Assembly (NCBI GenBank): GCA_964036045.1
Contig: OZ038379.1
Coordinates: forward strand, 182,967,315 to 183,031,314
From: Eutreptiella sp. 'Long Island Sound 2002'
Taxonomy: Eukaryota > Euglenozoa > Euglenophyceae > Eutreptiales > Eutreptiaceae
DNA length: 64,000 bases
Direction of reading: 5' to 3'
Numbering within the stretch: the first letter of the stretch is position 1; every line of letters starts with the position of its first letter. This document shows, in pieces, positions 39,625-54,429 of the stretch. The position numbers and the translations under genes were made by a program. A model generated the notes under the pieces. It was not told the DNA's origin, ran no database searches, and was given only the letters and a program-made list of their open reading frames with translations.

Positions 39625-42600
39625 GAGGTCGCCAAAACCGCCAACATAGCAAAAATGGCTGAAAAGTGCATAAACTGCACAAGCGCTCGTCCCACTCCGC
39701 CCCATACAAACCCCATAGAGTCGGGACCCGGAAAAACTTTTTCGGCTCAAAATCGAAAAAAACCAAAAGATTCATGAGTTTCGACCCAAAAAAAGGGGGG
39801 GTCATTTTTTGACCCCCCCGCCACCCCCCCCCACCCCCCCCCCCCCCCCCCCTCCCTCAAAACCTGAAAAAAGTGGGTTTCAAGTGGGGGGGGTCTGGGG
39901 GGGTCCGGACCGAAAACTCATTGGGGGATGCGTTTATTGGACAAAATAATGATTTTACAAGGGGTTAAACTAACAATTCAACCCCTTGGGGTAGGGTACG
40001 CGAATAGCCCCAAAATGGCCAAAATGGGGGGGTATGTGGCGTTTTCCCCTATATACGCCTGCCTGGCTTTGATCTAACAACCTCTGCGAGGTGATTGTAC
40101 AAATTCTCATTATGATCCTATTGAAATCAAATTGTATTGCCTTCGGCAAGTCCACCTCGCAGAGAATCTACTCCAAGCAACACACACCCTAAATACGGTA
40201 AAAATATATGCTTTACATAGCTTGGATGGTCATTTTAGGTGATCACAATATCAAAAAATCAACCTTCGAAAACTTCGATTTTTGAGCTGCCCAGGGTGAA
40301 AAGCTGCATAAGCAGGTTGTGTACCAATCCCGTTTGACCCCCCCCCCCCCCGCCCAATACCCAAATAGGGAGAAGAACAGGAAAATACGGCCTAAAACAT
40401 GCTTTACATAGCTTGGATGGTCATTTTAGGTGGTCACAATATCAAAAAAACAACCTTCGAAAACTTCGATTTTTGAGCTGTCCAGGGTGAAAAACTGCAT
40501 AGGCAGGTTGTGTACCAATCCCTTGGGAGCCCCCCCCCCCCCCCCCCGGACCTAATACCTAAATCGGGTGAAAACCACGTAAATACGGCCTAAAACATCC
40601 TTTACATACCTTGGATGGTCATTTTAGGTGGTCACAATATCAAAAAAACAAGTTTCGAAAATATCGATTTTTGAGCTGTACAAGGTGAAAAACTGCATAA
40701 GCAGGTTGTGTCCCGGCCCATTCACGAGGCCCTTTTTGGTGGAAACAGCCATTTCGCGTCTTTGGCACGCGTTGTAAACGGCCCTAAGCAAGGCTAGAGA
40801 CTGCACAAAACGTCCTTCTGTATCCTAGTAGGCATATACTGTCACAACGTCCCCACTCACACCCCTCAGAGTGGGTATCACAGGCCCACAGAGGTCGCCA
40901 AAACCGCCAACATACCAAAAATGGCTGAAAAAGTGCATAAACTGCATAAGCGCTCGTCCCACTCCGCCCCATACAAACCCCATAGAGTCGGGACCCGGAA
41001 AAACTTTTTCGGCTCAAAATCGAAAAAAACCAAAAGATTCATGATTTTCGACCCAAAAAAAGGGGGGGTCATTTTTTGACCCCCCCGCCACCCCCCCCAC
41101 CCCCACCCCCCCCCCCTCCCTCAAAACCTGAAAAAAGTGGGTTTCAAGTGGGGGGGGTCTGGGGGGGTCCGGACCGAAAACTCATTGGGGGATGCGTTTA
41201 CTGGACAAAATAATGATTTTACAAGGGGTTAAACTAACAATTCAACCCCTTGGGGTAGGGTACGCAAATAGCCCCAAAATGGCCAAAATGGGGGGGTATG
41301 TGGCGTTTTCCCCTATATACGCCTGCCTGGCTTTGATCTAACAACCTCTGCGAGGTGATTGTACAAATTCTCATTATGATCCTATTGAAATCAAATTGTA
41401 TTGCCTTCGGCAAGTCCACCTCGCAGAGAATCTACTCCAAGCAACACACACCCTAAATACGGTAAAAATATATGCTTTACATAGCTTGGATGGTCATTTT
41501 AGGTGATCACAATATCAAAAAATCAACCTTCGAAAACTTCGATTTTTGAGCTGCCCAGGGTGAAAAGCTGCATAAGCAGGTTGTGTACCAATCCCGTTTG
41601 ACCCCCCCCCCCCGCCCAATACCCAAATAGGGAGAAGAACAGGAAAATACGGCCTAAAACATGCTTTACATAGCTTGGATGGTCATTTTAGGTGGTCACA
41701 ATATCAAAAAAACAACCTTCGAAAACTTCGATTTTTGAGCTGTCCAGGGTGAAAAACTGCATAGGCAGGTTGTGTACCAATCCCTTGGGAGCCCCCCCCC
41801 CCCCCCCCCGGACCTAATACCTAAATCGGGTGAAAACCACGTAAATACGGCCTAAAACATCCTTTACATACCTTGGATGGTCATTTTAGGTGGTCACAAT
41901 ATCAAAAAAACAAGTTTCGAAAATATCGATTTTTGAGCTGTACAAGGTGAAAAACTGCATAAGCAGGTTGTGTCCCGGCCCATTCACGAGGCCCTTTTTG
42001 GTGGAAACAGCCATTTCGCGTCTTTGGCACGCGTTGTAAACGGCCCTAAGCAAGGCTAGAGACTGCACAAAACGTCCTTCTGTATCCTAGTAGGCATATA
42101 CTGTCACAACATCCCCACTCACACCCCTCAGAGTGGGTATCACAGGCCCACCGAGGTCGCCAAAACCGCCAACATACCAAAAATGGCTGAAAAAGTGCAT
42201 AAACTGCATAAGCGCTCGTCCCACTCCGCCCCATACAAATCCCATAGAGTCGGGACCCGGAAAAACTTTTTCGGCTCAAAATCGAAAAAAACCAAAAGAT
42301 TCATGAGTTTCGACCCAAAAAAGGGGGGGTCATTTTTTGACCCCCCCGCCACCCCCCCCCCCCACCCCCACCCCCCCCCCCCTCCCTCAAAACCTGAAAA
42401 AAGTGGGTTTCAAGTGGGGGGGGTCTGGGGGGGTCCGGACCGAAAACTCATTGGGGGATGCGTTTATTGGACAAAATAATGATTTTACAAGGGGTTAAAC
42501 TAACAATTCAACCCCTTGGGGTAGGGTACGCAAATAGCCCCAAAATGGCCAAAATGGGGGGGTATGTGGCGTTTTCCCCTATATACGCCTGCCTGGCTTT

Positions 42601-44038
42601 GATCTAACAACCTCTGCGAGGTGATTGTACAAATTCTCATTATGATCCTATTGAAATCAAATTGTATTGCCTTCGGCAAGTCCACCTCGCAGAGAATCTA
42701 CTCCAAGCAACACACACCCTAAATACGGTAAAAATATATGCTTTACATAGCTTGGATGGTCATTTTAGGTGATCACAATATCAAAAAATCAACCTTCGAA
42801 AACTTCGATTTTTGAGCTGCCCAGGGTGAAAAGCTGCATAAGCAGGTTGTGTACCAATCCCGTTTGACGCCCCCCCCCAGCCCAATACCCAAATAGGGAG
42901 AAGAACAGGAAAATACGGCCTAAAACATGCTTTACATAGCTTGGATGGTCATTTTAGGTGGTCACAATATCAAAAAAAACAACCTTCGAAAACTTCGATT
43001 TTTGAGCTGTCCAGGGTGAAAAACTGCATAGGCAGGTTGTGTACCAATCCCTTGGGAGCCCCCCCCCCCCCCCCCGGACCTAATACCTAAATCGGGTGAA
43101 AACCACGTAAATACGGCCTAAAACATCCTTTACATACCTTGGATGGTCATTTTAGGTGGTCACAATATCAAAAAAACAAGTTTCGAAAATATCGATTTTT
43201 GAGCTGTACAAGGTGAAAAACTGCATAAGCAGGTTGTGTCCCGGCCCATTCACGAGGCCCTTTTTGGTGGAAACAGCCATTTCGCGTCTTTGGCACGCGT
43301 TGTAAACGGCCCTAAGCAAGGCTAGAGACTGCACAAAACGTCCTTCTGTATCCTAGTAGGCATATACTGTCACAACATCCCCACTCACACCCCTCAGAGT
43401 GGGTATCACAGGCCCACCGAGGTCGCCAAAACCGCCAACATACCAAAAATGGCTGAAAAAGTGCATAAACTGCATAAGCGCTCGTCCCACTCCGCCCCAT
43501 ACAAACCCCATAGAGTCGGGACCCGGAAAAACTTTTTCGGCTCAAAATCGAAAAAAACCAAAAGATTCATGAGTTTCGACCCAAAAAAAGGGGGGGTCAT
43601 TTTTTGACCCCCCCGCCACCCCCCCCCCCACCCCCACCCCCCCCCCCCCCCCTCCCTCAAAACCTGAAAAAAGTGGGTTTCAAGTGGGGGGGGTCTGGGG
43701 GGGTCCGGACCGAAAACTCATTGGGGGATGCGTTTATTGGACAAAATAATGATTTTACAAGGGGTTAAACTAACAATTCAACCCCTTGGGGTAGGGTACG
43801 CAAATAGCCCCGAAATGGCCAAAATGGGGGGGTATGTGGCGTTTTCCCCTATATACGCCTGCCTGGCTTTGATCTAACAACCTCTGCGAGGTGATTGTAC
43901 AAATTCTCATTATGATCCTATTGAAATCAAATTGTATTGCCTTCGGCAAGTCCACCTCGCAGAGAATCTACTCCAAGCAACACACACCCTAAATACGGTA
44001 AAAATATATGCTTTACATAGCTTGGATGGTCATTTTAG

Positions 44039-44238
44039 NNNNNNNNNNNNNNNNNNNNNNNNNNNNNNNNNNNNNNNNNNNNNNNNNNNNNNNNNNNNNN
44101 NNNNNNNNNNNNNNNNNNNNNNNNNNNNNNNNNNNNNNNNNNNNNNNNNNNNNNNNNNNNNNNNNNNNNNNNNNNNNNNNNNNNNNNNNNNNNNNNNNNN
44201 NNNNNNNNNNNNNNNNNNNNNNNNNNNNNNNNNNNNNN
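44039..44238. other. Assembly gap (200 N)
   Basis: A run of 200 N. The sequence before it corresponds to position 36952 of the array and the sequence after it to position 38761, so about 1.8 kb should lie here if the copies are collinear. Confidence 0.95.
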
Positions 44239-45103
44239 GTCAACTGAGATTCACTCCTTGGGTGTTCATTTGTCAACGCACCCCGTTCTGCACCCTGCTT
44301 TACTTCCAGAGAATGTGTCATGAGTCAGGGATCAAGGATGAGGGAATCAGGGATCATCCAGGTGCCAGGGAGGGATTTTTGTTTGTGTCGCTGGTTGGCA
44401 AAGCATCTGTATTATTATTCCGCAAGCTGTTCACACGTCCTGCTCAAGCACAAAGGAAGAAGTCCTGGTGACCACACACAACGAGCACAGTGGAAGACAC
44501 ATGAAAGACTTGTATGGAGTTGGGGGGGGGGCGGGGGGGGGGGGCTAATGCAGAGGGCTGGCCCTGGAGGGGGCTACTGCACAGAAGGCCTGAATCTTCG
44601 TCCGATACCAATTCATTGATGGAATCAGCATCGGCTTAGGGCCTGCAGGCTTTCCGTGCCCTGAGGCAAAGTTGTGGAATTGTTGCTGCTCAGTCAGAAC
44701 CTGGTATGACAGGGATGACCCGGCTCCAGGAGGTTTTTGTTATGGAGGGGTTTGTAAGTGTGTGGATATCATGCTATCAAGCCATATAAGTATCGTTTCG
44801 CACATTGCACTCTTCAGATTTCTTTGGTTTAGATTGTTTTGCTTTGTTTTGCCCTGTTGTGTCATTTTATGCTTTGGTGGCATAAAACCACCTTGGGGTG
44901 GTTTTATCCCCCCGAAGGGGGTGGTTTTAACAAGGGGGGGTGGTTTTATCCCCCATAAGGGGTGGTTATATCCCCCAAAGGGGTGGTTTTTATCCCCCAA
45001 AAGGGGTGGTTTTATCCCCCATAAAAGTGGGAATAAAACCACCCGGGGTGGTTTTAAGGGTGGTTTTATCCCCCATTTGGGGGTGGTTTTATGCCCGGGA
45101 CCA
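44239..45103. mobile_element. Second copy of the TIR element, 5' part in the gap
   Basis: Nearly identical to 38761-39624 and followed by the same flank GAGGTCGCCA (45104-45113), so it is the same insertion duplicated with the satellite, not a new transposition. It differs by small homopolymer changes, for example ATCCCCCAAAGG against ATCCCCCCAAAGG. Confidence 0.9.
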
Positions 45104-48100
45104 GAGGTCGCCAAAACCGCCAACATAGCAAAAATGGCTGAAAAGTGCATAAACTGCACAAGCGCTCGTCCCACTCCGCCCCATACAAACCCCATAGAGT
45201 CGGGACCCGGAAAAACTTTTTCGGCTCAAAATCGAAAAAAAACCAAAAGATTCATGAGTTTCGACCCAAAAAAAGGGGGGGTCATTTTTTGACCCCCCCG
45301 CCACCCCCCCCCCACCCCCCACCCCCCCCCCCCCCCTCCCTCAAAACCTGAAAAAAGTGGGTTTCAAGTGGGGGGGGTCTGGGGGGGTCCGGACCGAAAA
45401 CTCATTGGGGGATGCGTTTATTGGACAAAATAATGATTTTACAAGGGGTTAAACTAACAATTCAACCCCTTGGGGTAGGGTACGCGAATAGCCCCAAAAT
45501 GGCCAAAATGGGGGGGTATGTGGCGTTTTCCCCTATATACGCCTGCCTGGCTTTGATCTAACAACCTCTGCGAGGTGATTGTACAAATTCTCATTATGAT
45601 CCTATTGAAATCAAATTGTATTGCCTTCGGCAAGTCCACCTCGCAGAGAATCTACTCCAAGCAACACACACCCTAAATACGGTAAAAATATATGCTTTAC
45701 ATAGCTTGGATGGTCATTTTAGGTGATCACAATATCAAAAAATCAACCTTCGAAAAACTTCGATTTTTGAGCTGCCCAGGGTGAAAAGCTGCATAAGCAG
45801 GTTGTGTACCAATCCCGTTTGACCCCCCCCCCCCCCGCCCAATACCCAAATAGGGAGAAGAACAGGAAAAATACGGCCTAAAACATGCTTTACATAGCTT
45901 GGATGGTCATTTTAGGTGGTCACAATATCAAAAAAACAACCTTCGAAAACTTCGATTTTTGAGCTGTCCAGGGTGAAAAACTGCATAGGCAGGTTGTGTA
46001 CCAATCCCTTGGGAGCCCCCCCCCCCCCCCCCGGACCTAATACCTAAATCGGGTGAAAACCACGTAAAATACGGCCTAAAACATCCTTTACATACCTTGG
46101 ATGGTCATTTTAGGTGGTCACAATATCAAAAAAACAAGTTTCGAAATATCGATTTTTGAGCTGTACAAGGTGAAAAACTGCATAAGCAGGTTGTGTCCCG
46201 GCCCATTCACGAGGCCCTTTTTGGTGGAAACAGCCCATTTCGCGTCTTTGGCACGCGTTGTAAACGGCCCTAAGCAAGGCTAGAGACTGCACAAAACGTC
46301 CTTCTGTATCCTAGTAGGCATATACTGTCACAACGTCCCCACTCACACCCCTCAGAGTGGGTATCACAGGCCCACAGAGGTCGCCAAAACCGCCAACATA
46401 CCAAAAATGGCTGAAAAAGTGCATAAACTGCATAAGCGCTCGTCCCACTCCGCCCCATACAAACCCCATAGAGTCGGGACCCGGAAAAACTTTTTCGGCT
46501 CAAAATCGAAAAAAACCAAAAGATTCATGATTTTCGACCCAAAAAAAGGGGGGGTCATTTTTTGACCCCCCCGCCACCCCCCCACCCCCCACCCCCCCCC
46601 CCCCTCCCTCAAAACCTGAAAAAAGTGGGTTTCAAGTGGGGGGGGTCTGGGGGGGTCCGGACCGAAAACTCATTGGGGGATGCGTTTACTGGACAAAATA
46701 ATGATTTTACAAGGGGTTAAAACTAACAATTCAACCCCTTGGGGTAGGGTACGCAAATAGCCCCAAAATGGCCAAAAATGGGGGGGTATGTGGCGTTTTC
46801 CCCTATATACGCCTGCCTGGCTTTGATCTAACAACCTCTGCGAGGTGATTGTACAAATTCTCATTATGATCCTATTGAAATCAAATTGTATTGCCTTCGG
46901 CAAGTCCACCTCGCAGAGAATCTACTCCAAGCAACACACACCCTAAATACGGTAAAATATATGCTTTACATAGCTTGGATGGTCATTTTAGGTGATCACA
47001 ATATCAAAAAAATCAACCTTCGAAAACTTCGATTTTTGAGCTGCCCAGGGTGAAAAGCTGCATAAGCAGGTTGTGTACCAATCCCGTTTGACCCCCCCCC
47101 CCCGCCCAATACCCAAATAGGGAGAAGAACAGGAAAATACGGCCTAAAACATGCTTTACATAGCTTGGATGGTCATTTAGGTGGTCACAATATCAAAAAA
47201 ACAACCTTCGAAAACTTCGATTTTTGAGCTGTCCAGGGTGAAAAACTGCATAGGCAGGTTGTGTACCAATCCCTTGGGAGCCCCCCCCCCCCCCCCCCGG
47301 ACCTAATACCTAAATCGGGTGAAAACCACGTAAATACGGCCTAAAACATCCTTTACATACCTTGGATGGTCATTTTAGGTGGTCACAATATCAAAAAAAC
47401 AAGTTTCGAAAATATCGATTTTTGAGCTGTACAAGGTGAAAAACTGCATAAGCAGGTTGTGTCCCGGCCCATTCACGAGGCCCTTTTTGGTGGAAACAGC
47501 CATTTCGCGTCTTTGGCACGCGTTGTAAAACGGCCCTAAGCAAGGCTAGAGACTGCACAAAACGTCCTTCTGTATCCTAGTAGGCATATACTGTCACAAC
47601 ATCCCCACTCACACCCCTCAGAGTGGGTATCACAGGCCCACCGAGGTCGCCAAAACCGCCAACATACCAAAAATGGCTGAAAAAGTGCATAAACTGCATA
47701 AGCGCTCGTCCCACTCCGCCCATACAAATCCCATAGAGTCGGGACCCGGAAAAACTTTTTCGGCTCAAAATCGAAAAAAACCAAAAGATTCATGAGTTTC
47801 GACCCAAAAAAAGGGGGGGTCATTTTTGACCCCCCCGCCACCCCCCCCCCCCACCCCCACCCCCCCCTCCCTCAAAACCTGAAAAAAAGTGGGTTTCAAG
47901 TGGGGGGGGGTCTGGGGGGGTCCGGACCGAAAAACTCATTGGGGGATGCGTTTATTGGACAAAATAATGATTTTACAAGGGGTTAAACTAACAATTCAAC
48001 CCCTTGGGGTAGGGTACGCAAATAGCCCCAAAATGGCCAAAATGGGGGGTATGTGGCGTTTTCCCCTATATACGCCTGCCTGGCTTTGATCTAACAACCT

Positions 48101-51100
48101 CTGCGAGGTGATTGTACAAATTCTCATTATGATCCTATTGAAATCAAATTGTATTGCCTTCGGCAAGTCCACCTCGCAGAGAATCTACTCCAAGCAACAC
48201 ACACCCTAAATACGGTAAAAATATATGCTTTACATAGCTTGGATGGTCATTTTAGGTGATCACAATATCAAAAAATCAACCTTCGAAAACTTCGATTTTT
48301 GAGCTGCCCAGGGTGAAAAGCTGCATAAGCAGGTTGTGTACCAATCCCGTTTGACGCCCCCCCCCCAGCCCAATACCCAAATAGGGAGAAGAACAGGAAA
48401 AATACGGCCTAAAACATGCTTTACATAGCTTGGATGGTCATTTTAGGTGGTCACAATATCAAAAAAACAACCTTCGAAAACTTCGATTTTTGAGCTGTCC
48501 AGGGTGAAAAACTGCATAGGCAGGTTGTGTACCAATCCCTTGGGAGCCCCCCCCCCCCCCCGGACCTAATACCTAAATCGGGTGAAAACCACGTAAATAC
48601 GGCCTAAAACATCCTTTACATACCTTGGATGGTCATTTTAGGTGGTCACAATATCAAAAAAACAAGTTTCGAAAATATCGATTTTTGAGCTGTACAAGGT
48701 GAAAAACTGCATAAGCAGGTTGTGTCCCGGCCCATTCACGAGGCCCTTTTTTGGTGGAAACAGCCATTTCGCGTCTTTGGCACGCGTTGTAAACGGCCCT
48801 AAGCAAGGCTAGAGACTGCACAAAACGTCCTTCTGTATCCTAGTAGGCATATACTGTCACAACATCCCCACTCACACCCCTCAGAGTGGTATCACAGGCC
48901 CACCGAGGTCGCCAAAACCGCCAACATACCAAAAATGGCTGAAAAAGTGCATAAACTGCATAAGCGCTCGTCCCACTCCGCCCCATACAAACCCCATAGA
49001 GTCGGGACCCGGAAAAACTTTTCGGCTCAAAATCGAAAAAAACCAAAAGATTCATGAGTTTCGACCCAAAAAAAGGGGGGGTCATTTTTTGACCCCCCCG
49101 CCACCCCCCCCCCCACCCCCACCCCCCCCCCCCCCTCCTCAAAACCTGAAAAAAGTGGGTTTCAAGTGGGGGGGGTCTGGGGGGGGTCCGGACCGAAAAC
49201 TCATTGGGGGATGCGTTTTATTGGACAAAATAATGATTTTACAAGGGGTTAACTAACAATTCAACCCCTTGGGGTAGGGTACGCAAATAGCCCCGAAATG
49301 GCCAAAAATGGGGGGGTATGTGGCGTTTTCCCCTATATACGCCTGCCTGGCTTTGATCTAACAACCTCTGCGAGGTGATTGTACAAATTCTCATTATGAT
49401 CCTATTGAAATCAAATTGTATTGCCTTCGGCAAGTCCACCTCGCAGAGAATCTACTCCAAGCAACACACACCCTAAATACGGTAAAAATATATGCTTTAC
49501 ATAGCTTGGATGGTCATTTTAGGTGATCACAATATCAAAAAATCAACCTTCGAAAACTTCGATTTTTGAGCTGCCCAGGGTGAAAAGCTGCATAAGCAGT
49601 TGTGTACCAATCCCGTTTGACCCCCCCCCCCCCGCCCAATACCCAAATAGGGAGAAGAACAGGAAAATACGGCCTAAAACATGCTTTACATAGCTTGGAT
49701 GGTCATTTTAGGTGGTCACAATATCAAAAAAACAACCTTCGAAAACTTCGATTTTTGAGCTGTCCAGGGTGAAAAACTGCATAGGCAGGTTGTGTACCAA
49801 TCCCTTGGGAGCCCCCCCCCCCCCCCCCCGGACCTAATACCTAAATCGGGTGAAAACCACGTAAATACGGCCTAAAACATCCTTTACATACCTTGGATGG
49901 TCATTTTAGGTGGTCACAATATCAAAAAAACAAGTTTCGAAAATATCGATTTTTGAGCTGTACAAGGTGAAAAACTGCATAAGCAGGTTGTGTCCCGGCC
50001 CATTCACGAGGCCCTTTTTGGTGGAAACAGCCATTTCGCGTCTTTGGCACGCGTTGTAAACGGCCCTAAGCAAGGCTAGAGACTGCACAAAACGTCCTTC
50101 TGTATCTAGTAGGCATATACTGTCACAACATCCCCACTCACACCCCTCAGAGTGGGTATCACAGGCCCACCGAGGTCGCCAAAACCGCCAACATACCAAA
50201 AATGGCTGAAAAAGTGCATAAACTGCATAAGCGCTCGTCCCACTTTGCCCCATACAAACCCCATAGAGTCGGGACCCGGAAAAACTTTTTCGGCTCAAAA
50301 TCGAAAAAAACCAAAAGATTCATGAGTTTCGACCCAAAAAAAAGGGGGGTCATTTTTTGACCCCCCCGCCACCCCCCCCCACCCCCACCCCCCCCCCCCT
50401 CCCTCAAAACCTGAAAAAAGTGGGTTTCAAGTGGGGGGGGTCTGGGGGGGTCCGGACCGAAAACTCATGGGGGGATGCGTTTATTGGACAAAATAATGAT
50501 TTTACAAGGGGTTAAACTAACAATTCAACCCCTTGGGGTAGGGTACGCGAATAGCCCCAAAATGGCCAAAATGGGGGGGTATGTGGCGTTTTCCCCTATA
50601 TACGCCTGCCTGGCTTTGATCTAACAACCTCTGCGAGGTGATTGTACAAATTCTCATTATGATCCTATTGAAATCAAATTGTATTGCCTTCGGCAAGTCC
50701 ACCTCGCAGAGAATCTACTCCAAGCAACACACACCCTAAATACGGTAAAAATATATGCTTTACATAGCTTGGATGGTCATTTAGGTGATCACACAATATC
50801 AAAAAATCAACCTTCGAAAACTTCGATTTTTGAGCTGCCCAGGTGAAAAGCTGCATAAGCAGGTTGTGTACCAATCCCCGTTTGACCCCCCCCCCCCCGC
50901 CCAATACCCAAATAGGGAGAAGAACAGGAAAATACGGCCTAAAACATGCTTTACATAGCTTGGATGGTCATTTTAGGTGGTCACAATATCAAAAAAAACA
51001 ACCTTCGAAAACTTCGATTTTTGAGCTGTCCATGGTGAAAAACTGCATAGGCAGGTTGTGTACCAAATCCCTTGGGAGCCCCCCCCCCCCCCCCCCGGAC

Positions 51101-54100
51101 CTAATACCTAAATCGGGTGAAAACCACGTAAATACGGCCTAAAACATCCTTTACATACCTTGGATGGTCATTTTAGGTGGTCACAATATCAAAAAAACAA
51201 GTTTCGAAAATATCGATTTTGAGCTGTACAAGGTGAAAAAACTGCATAAGCAGGTTGTGTCCCGGCCCATTCACGAGGCCCTTTTTGGTGGAAACAGCCA
51301 TTTCGCGTCTTTGGCACGCGTTGTAAACGGCCCTAAGCAAGGCTAGAGACTGCACAAAACGTCCTTCTGTATCCTAGTAGGCATATACTGTCACAACATC
51401 CCCACTCACACCCCTCAGAGTGGGTATCACAGGCCCACCGAGGTCGCCAAAACCGCCAACATACCAAAAATGGCTGAAAAAGTGCATAAACTGCATAAGC
51501 GCTCGTCCCACTTTGCCCCATACAAACCCCATAGAGTCGGGACCCGGAAAAACTTTTCGGCTCAAATCGAAAAAAACCAAAAGATTCATGAGTTTCGACC
51601 CAAAAAAAGGGGGGGTCATTTTTTGACCCCCCCCGCCACCCCCCCCACCCCCACCCCCCCCCCCCTCCCTCAAAACCTGAAAAAAGTGGGTTTCAAGTGG
51701 GGGGGGGTCTGGGGGGGTCCCGGACCGAAAACTCATTGGGGGATGCGTTTATTGGACAAAAATAATGATTTTACAAGGGGTTAAACTAACAATTCAACCC
51801 CTTGGGGTAGGGTACGCGAATAGCCCCAAAATGGCCAAAATGGGGGGGTATGTGGCGTTTTCCCCTATATAACGCCTGCCTGCTTTTGATCTAACAACCT
51901 CTGCGAGGTGATTGTACAAATTCTCATTATGATCCTATTGGAAATCAAATTGTATTGCCTTCGGCAAGTCCACCTCGCAGAGAATCTACTCCAAGCAACA
52001 CACACCCTAAATACGGTAAAAATATATGCTTTACATAGCTTGGATGGTCATTTTAGGTGATCACAATATCAAAAATCAACCTTCGAAAACTTCGATTTTT
52101 GAGCTGCCCAGGGTGAAAAGCTGCATAAGCAGGTTGTGTACCAATCCCGTTTGACCCCCCCCCCCCCGCCCAATACCCAAATAGGGAGAAGAACAGGAAA
52201 ATACGGCTAAAACATGCTTTACATAGCTTGGATGGTCATTTTAGGTGGTCACAATATCAAAAAAACAACCTTCGAAAACTTCGATTTTTGAGCTGTCCAG
52301 GGTGAAAACTGCATAGGCAGGTTGTGTACCAATCCCTTGGGGAGCCCCCCCCCCCCCCCCCGGACCTAATACCTAAATCGGGTGAAAACCACGTAAATAC
52401 GGCCTAAAAACATCCTTTACATACCTTGGATGGTCATTTTAGGTGGTCACAATATCAAAAAAACAAGTTTCGAAAATATCGATTTTTGAGCTGTACAAGG
52501 TGAAAAACTGCATAAGCAGGTTGTGTCCCGGCCCATTCACGAGGCCCTTTTTGTGGAAACAGCCATTTCGCGTCTTTGGCACGCGTTGTAAACGGCCCTA
52601 AGCAAGGCTAGAGACTGCACAAAACGTCCTTCTGTATCCTAGTAGGCATATACTGTCACAACATCCCCACTCACACCCCTCAGAGTGGGTATCACAGCCC
52701 ACCGAGGTCGCCAAAACCGCCAACATACCAAAAATGGCTGAAAAAGTGCATAAAACTGCATAAGCGCTCGTCCCACTCCGCCCCATACAAACCCCATAGA
52801 GTCGGGACCCGGAAAAACTTTTTCGGCTCAAAATCGAAAAAAACCAAAAGATTCATGAGTTTCGACCCAAAAAAAGGGGGGGTCATTTTTTGACCCCACC
52901 GCCACCCCCCCCCCACCCCCACCCCCCCCCCCTCCCTCAAAACCTGAAAAAAGTGGGTTTCAAGTGGGGGGGGTCTGGGGGGGTCCGGACCGAAAACTCA
53001 TTGGGGGATGCGTTTATTGGACAAAATAATGATTTTACAAGGGGTTAAACTAACAATTCAACCCCTTGGGGTAGGGTACGCAAATAGCCCCAAAATGGCC
53101 AAAATGGGGGGGTATGTGGCGTTTTCCCCTATATACGCCTGCCTGGCTTTGATCTAACAACCTCTGCGAGGTGATTGTACAAATTCTCATTATGATCCTA
53201 TTGAAATCAAATTGTATTGCCTTCGGCAAGTCCACCTCGCAGAGAATCTACTCCAAGCAACACACACCCTAAATACGGTAAAAATATATGCTTTACATAG
53301 CTTGGATGGTCATTTTAGGTGATCACAATATCAAAAAATCAACCTTCGAAAACTTCGATTTTTGAGCTGCCCAGGGTGAAAAGCTGCATAAGCAGGTTGT
53401 GTACCAATCCCGTTTGACCCCCCCCCCCCCCCGCCCAATACCCAAATAGGGAGAAGAACAGGAAAATACGGCCTAAAACATGCTTTACATAGCTTGGATG
53501 GTCATTTTAGGTGGTCACAATATCAAAAAAACAACCTTCGAAAACTTCGATTTTTGAGCTGTCCATGGTGAAAAACTGCATAGGCAGGTTGTGTACCAAT
53601 CCCTTGGGAGCCCCCCCCCCCCCCCCCCGGACCTAATACCTAAATCGGGTGAAAACCACGTAAATACGGCCTAAAACATCCTTTACATACCTTGGATGGT
53701 CATTTTAGGTGGTCACAATATCAAAAAAACAAGTTTCGAAAATATCGATTTTTGAGCTGTACAAGGTGAAAAACTGCATAAGCAGGTTGTGTCCCGGCCC
53801 ATTCACGAGGCCCTTTTTGGTGGAAACAGCCATTTCGCGTCTTTGGCACGCGTTGTAAACGGCCCTAAGCAAGGCTAGAGACTGCACAAAACGTCCTTCT
53901 GTATCCTAGTAGGCATATACTGTCACAACATCCCCACTCACACCCCTCAGAGTGGGTATCACAGGCCCACCGAGGTCGCCAAAACCGCCAACATACCAAA
54001 AATGGCTGAAAAAGTGCATAAACTGCATAAGCACTCGTCCCACTCCGCCCCATACAAACCCTATGGAGTCGGGACCCGGAAACACTTTTTCGGCTCAAAA

Positions 54101-54429
54101 TCGAAAAAAAACCAAAAGATTCATGATTTTTTGACCCAAAAAAAGGGGGGTCATTTTTTGACCCCCCCCCACCCCCCCCCCTCCCTCAAAACCTGAAAAA
54201 AGTGGGTTTCAAGTGGGGGGGGGGGTCTGGGGGGGTCCGGACCAAAACCTCATTGGGGGATGCGTTTATTGGACAAAATAATGATTTTACAAGGGGTTAA
54301 ACTAACAATTCAACCCCTTGGGGTAGGGTACGCGAATAGGCCCAAAAAGGCCAAAATGGGGGGGTATGCTGCGTTTTCCCCTATATACGCCTGCCTGGCT
54401 TTGATCTAACAACCTCTGCGAGGTGATTT

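Noticed and set aside
43932-44471. 179-codon frame across the N run
   Set aside because: It is created by translating unknown bases; its two ends belong to unrelated repeats.
35424-53235. A 60-codon frame repeated in nearly every monomer on the minus strand (MDLPKAIQFDFN type)
   Set aside because: It is present because the monomers are near-identical. There is no family motif, and it spans the element's terminal sequence.
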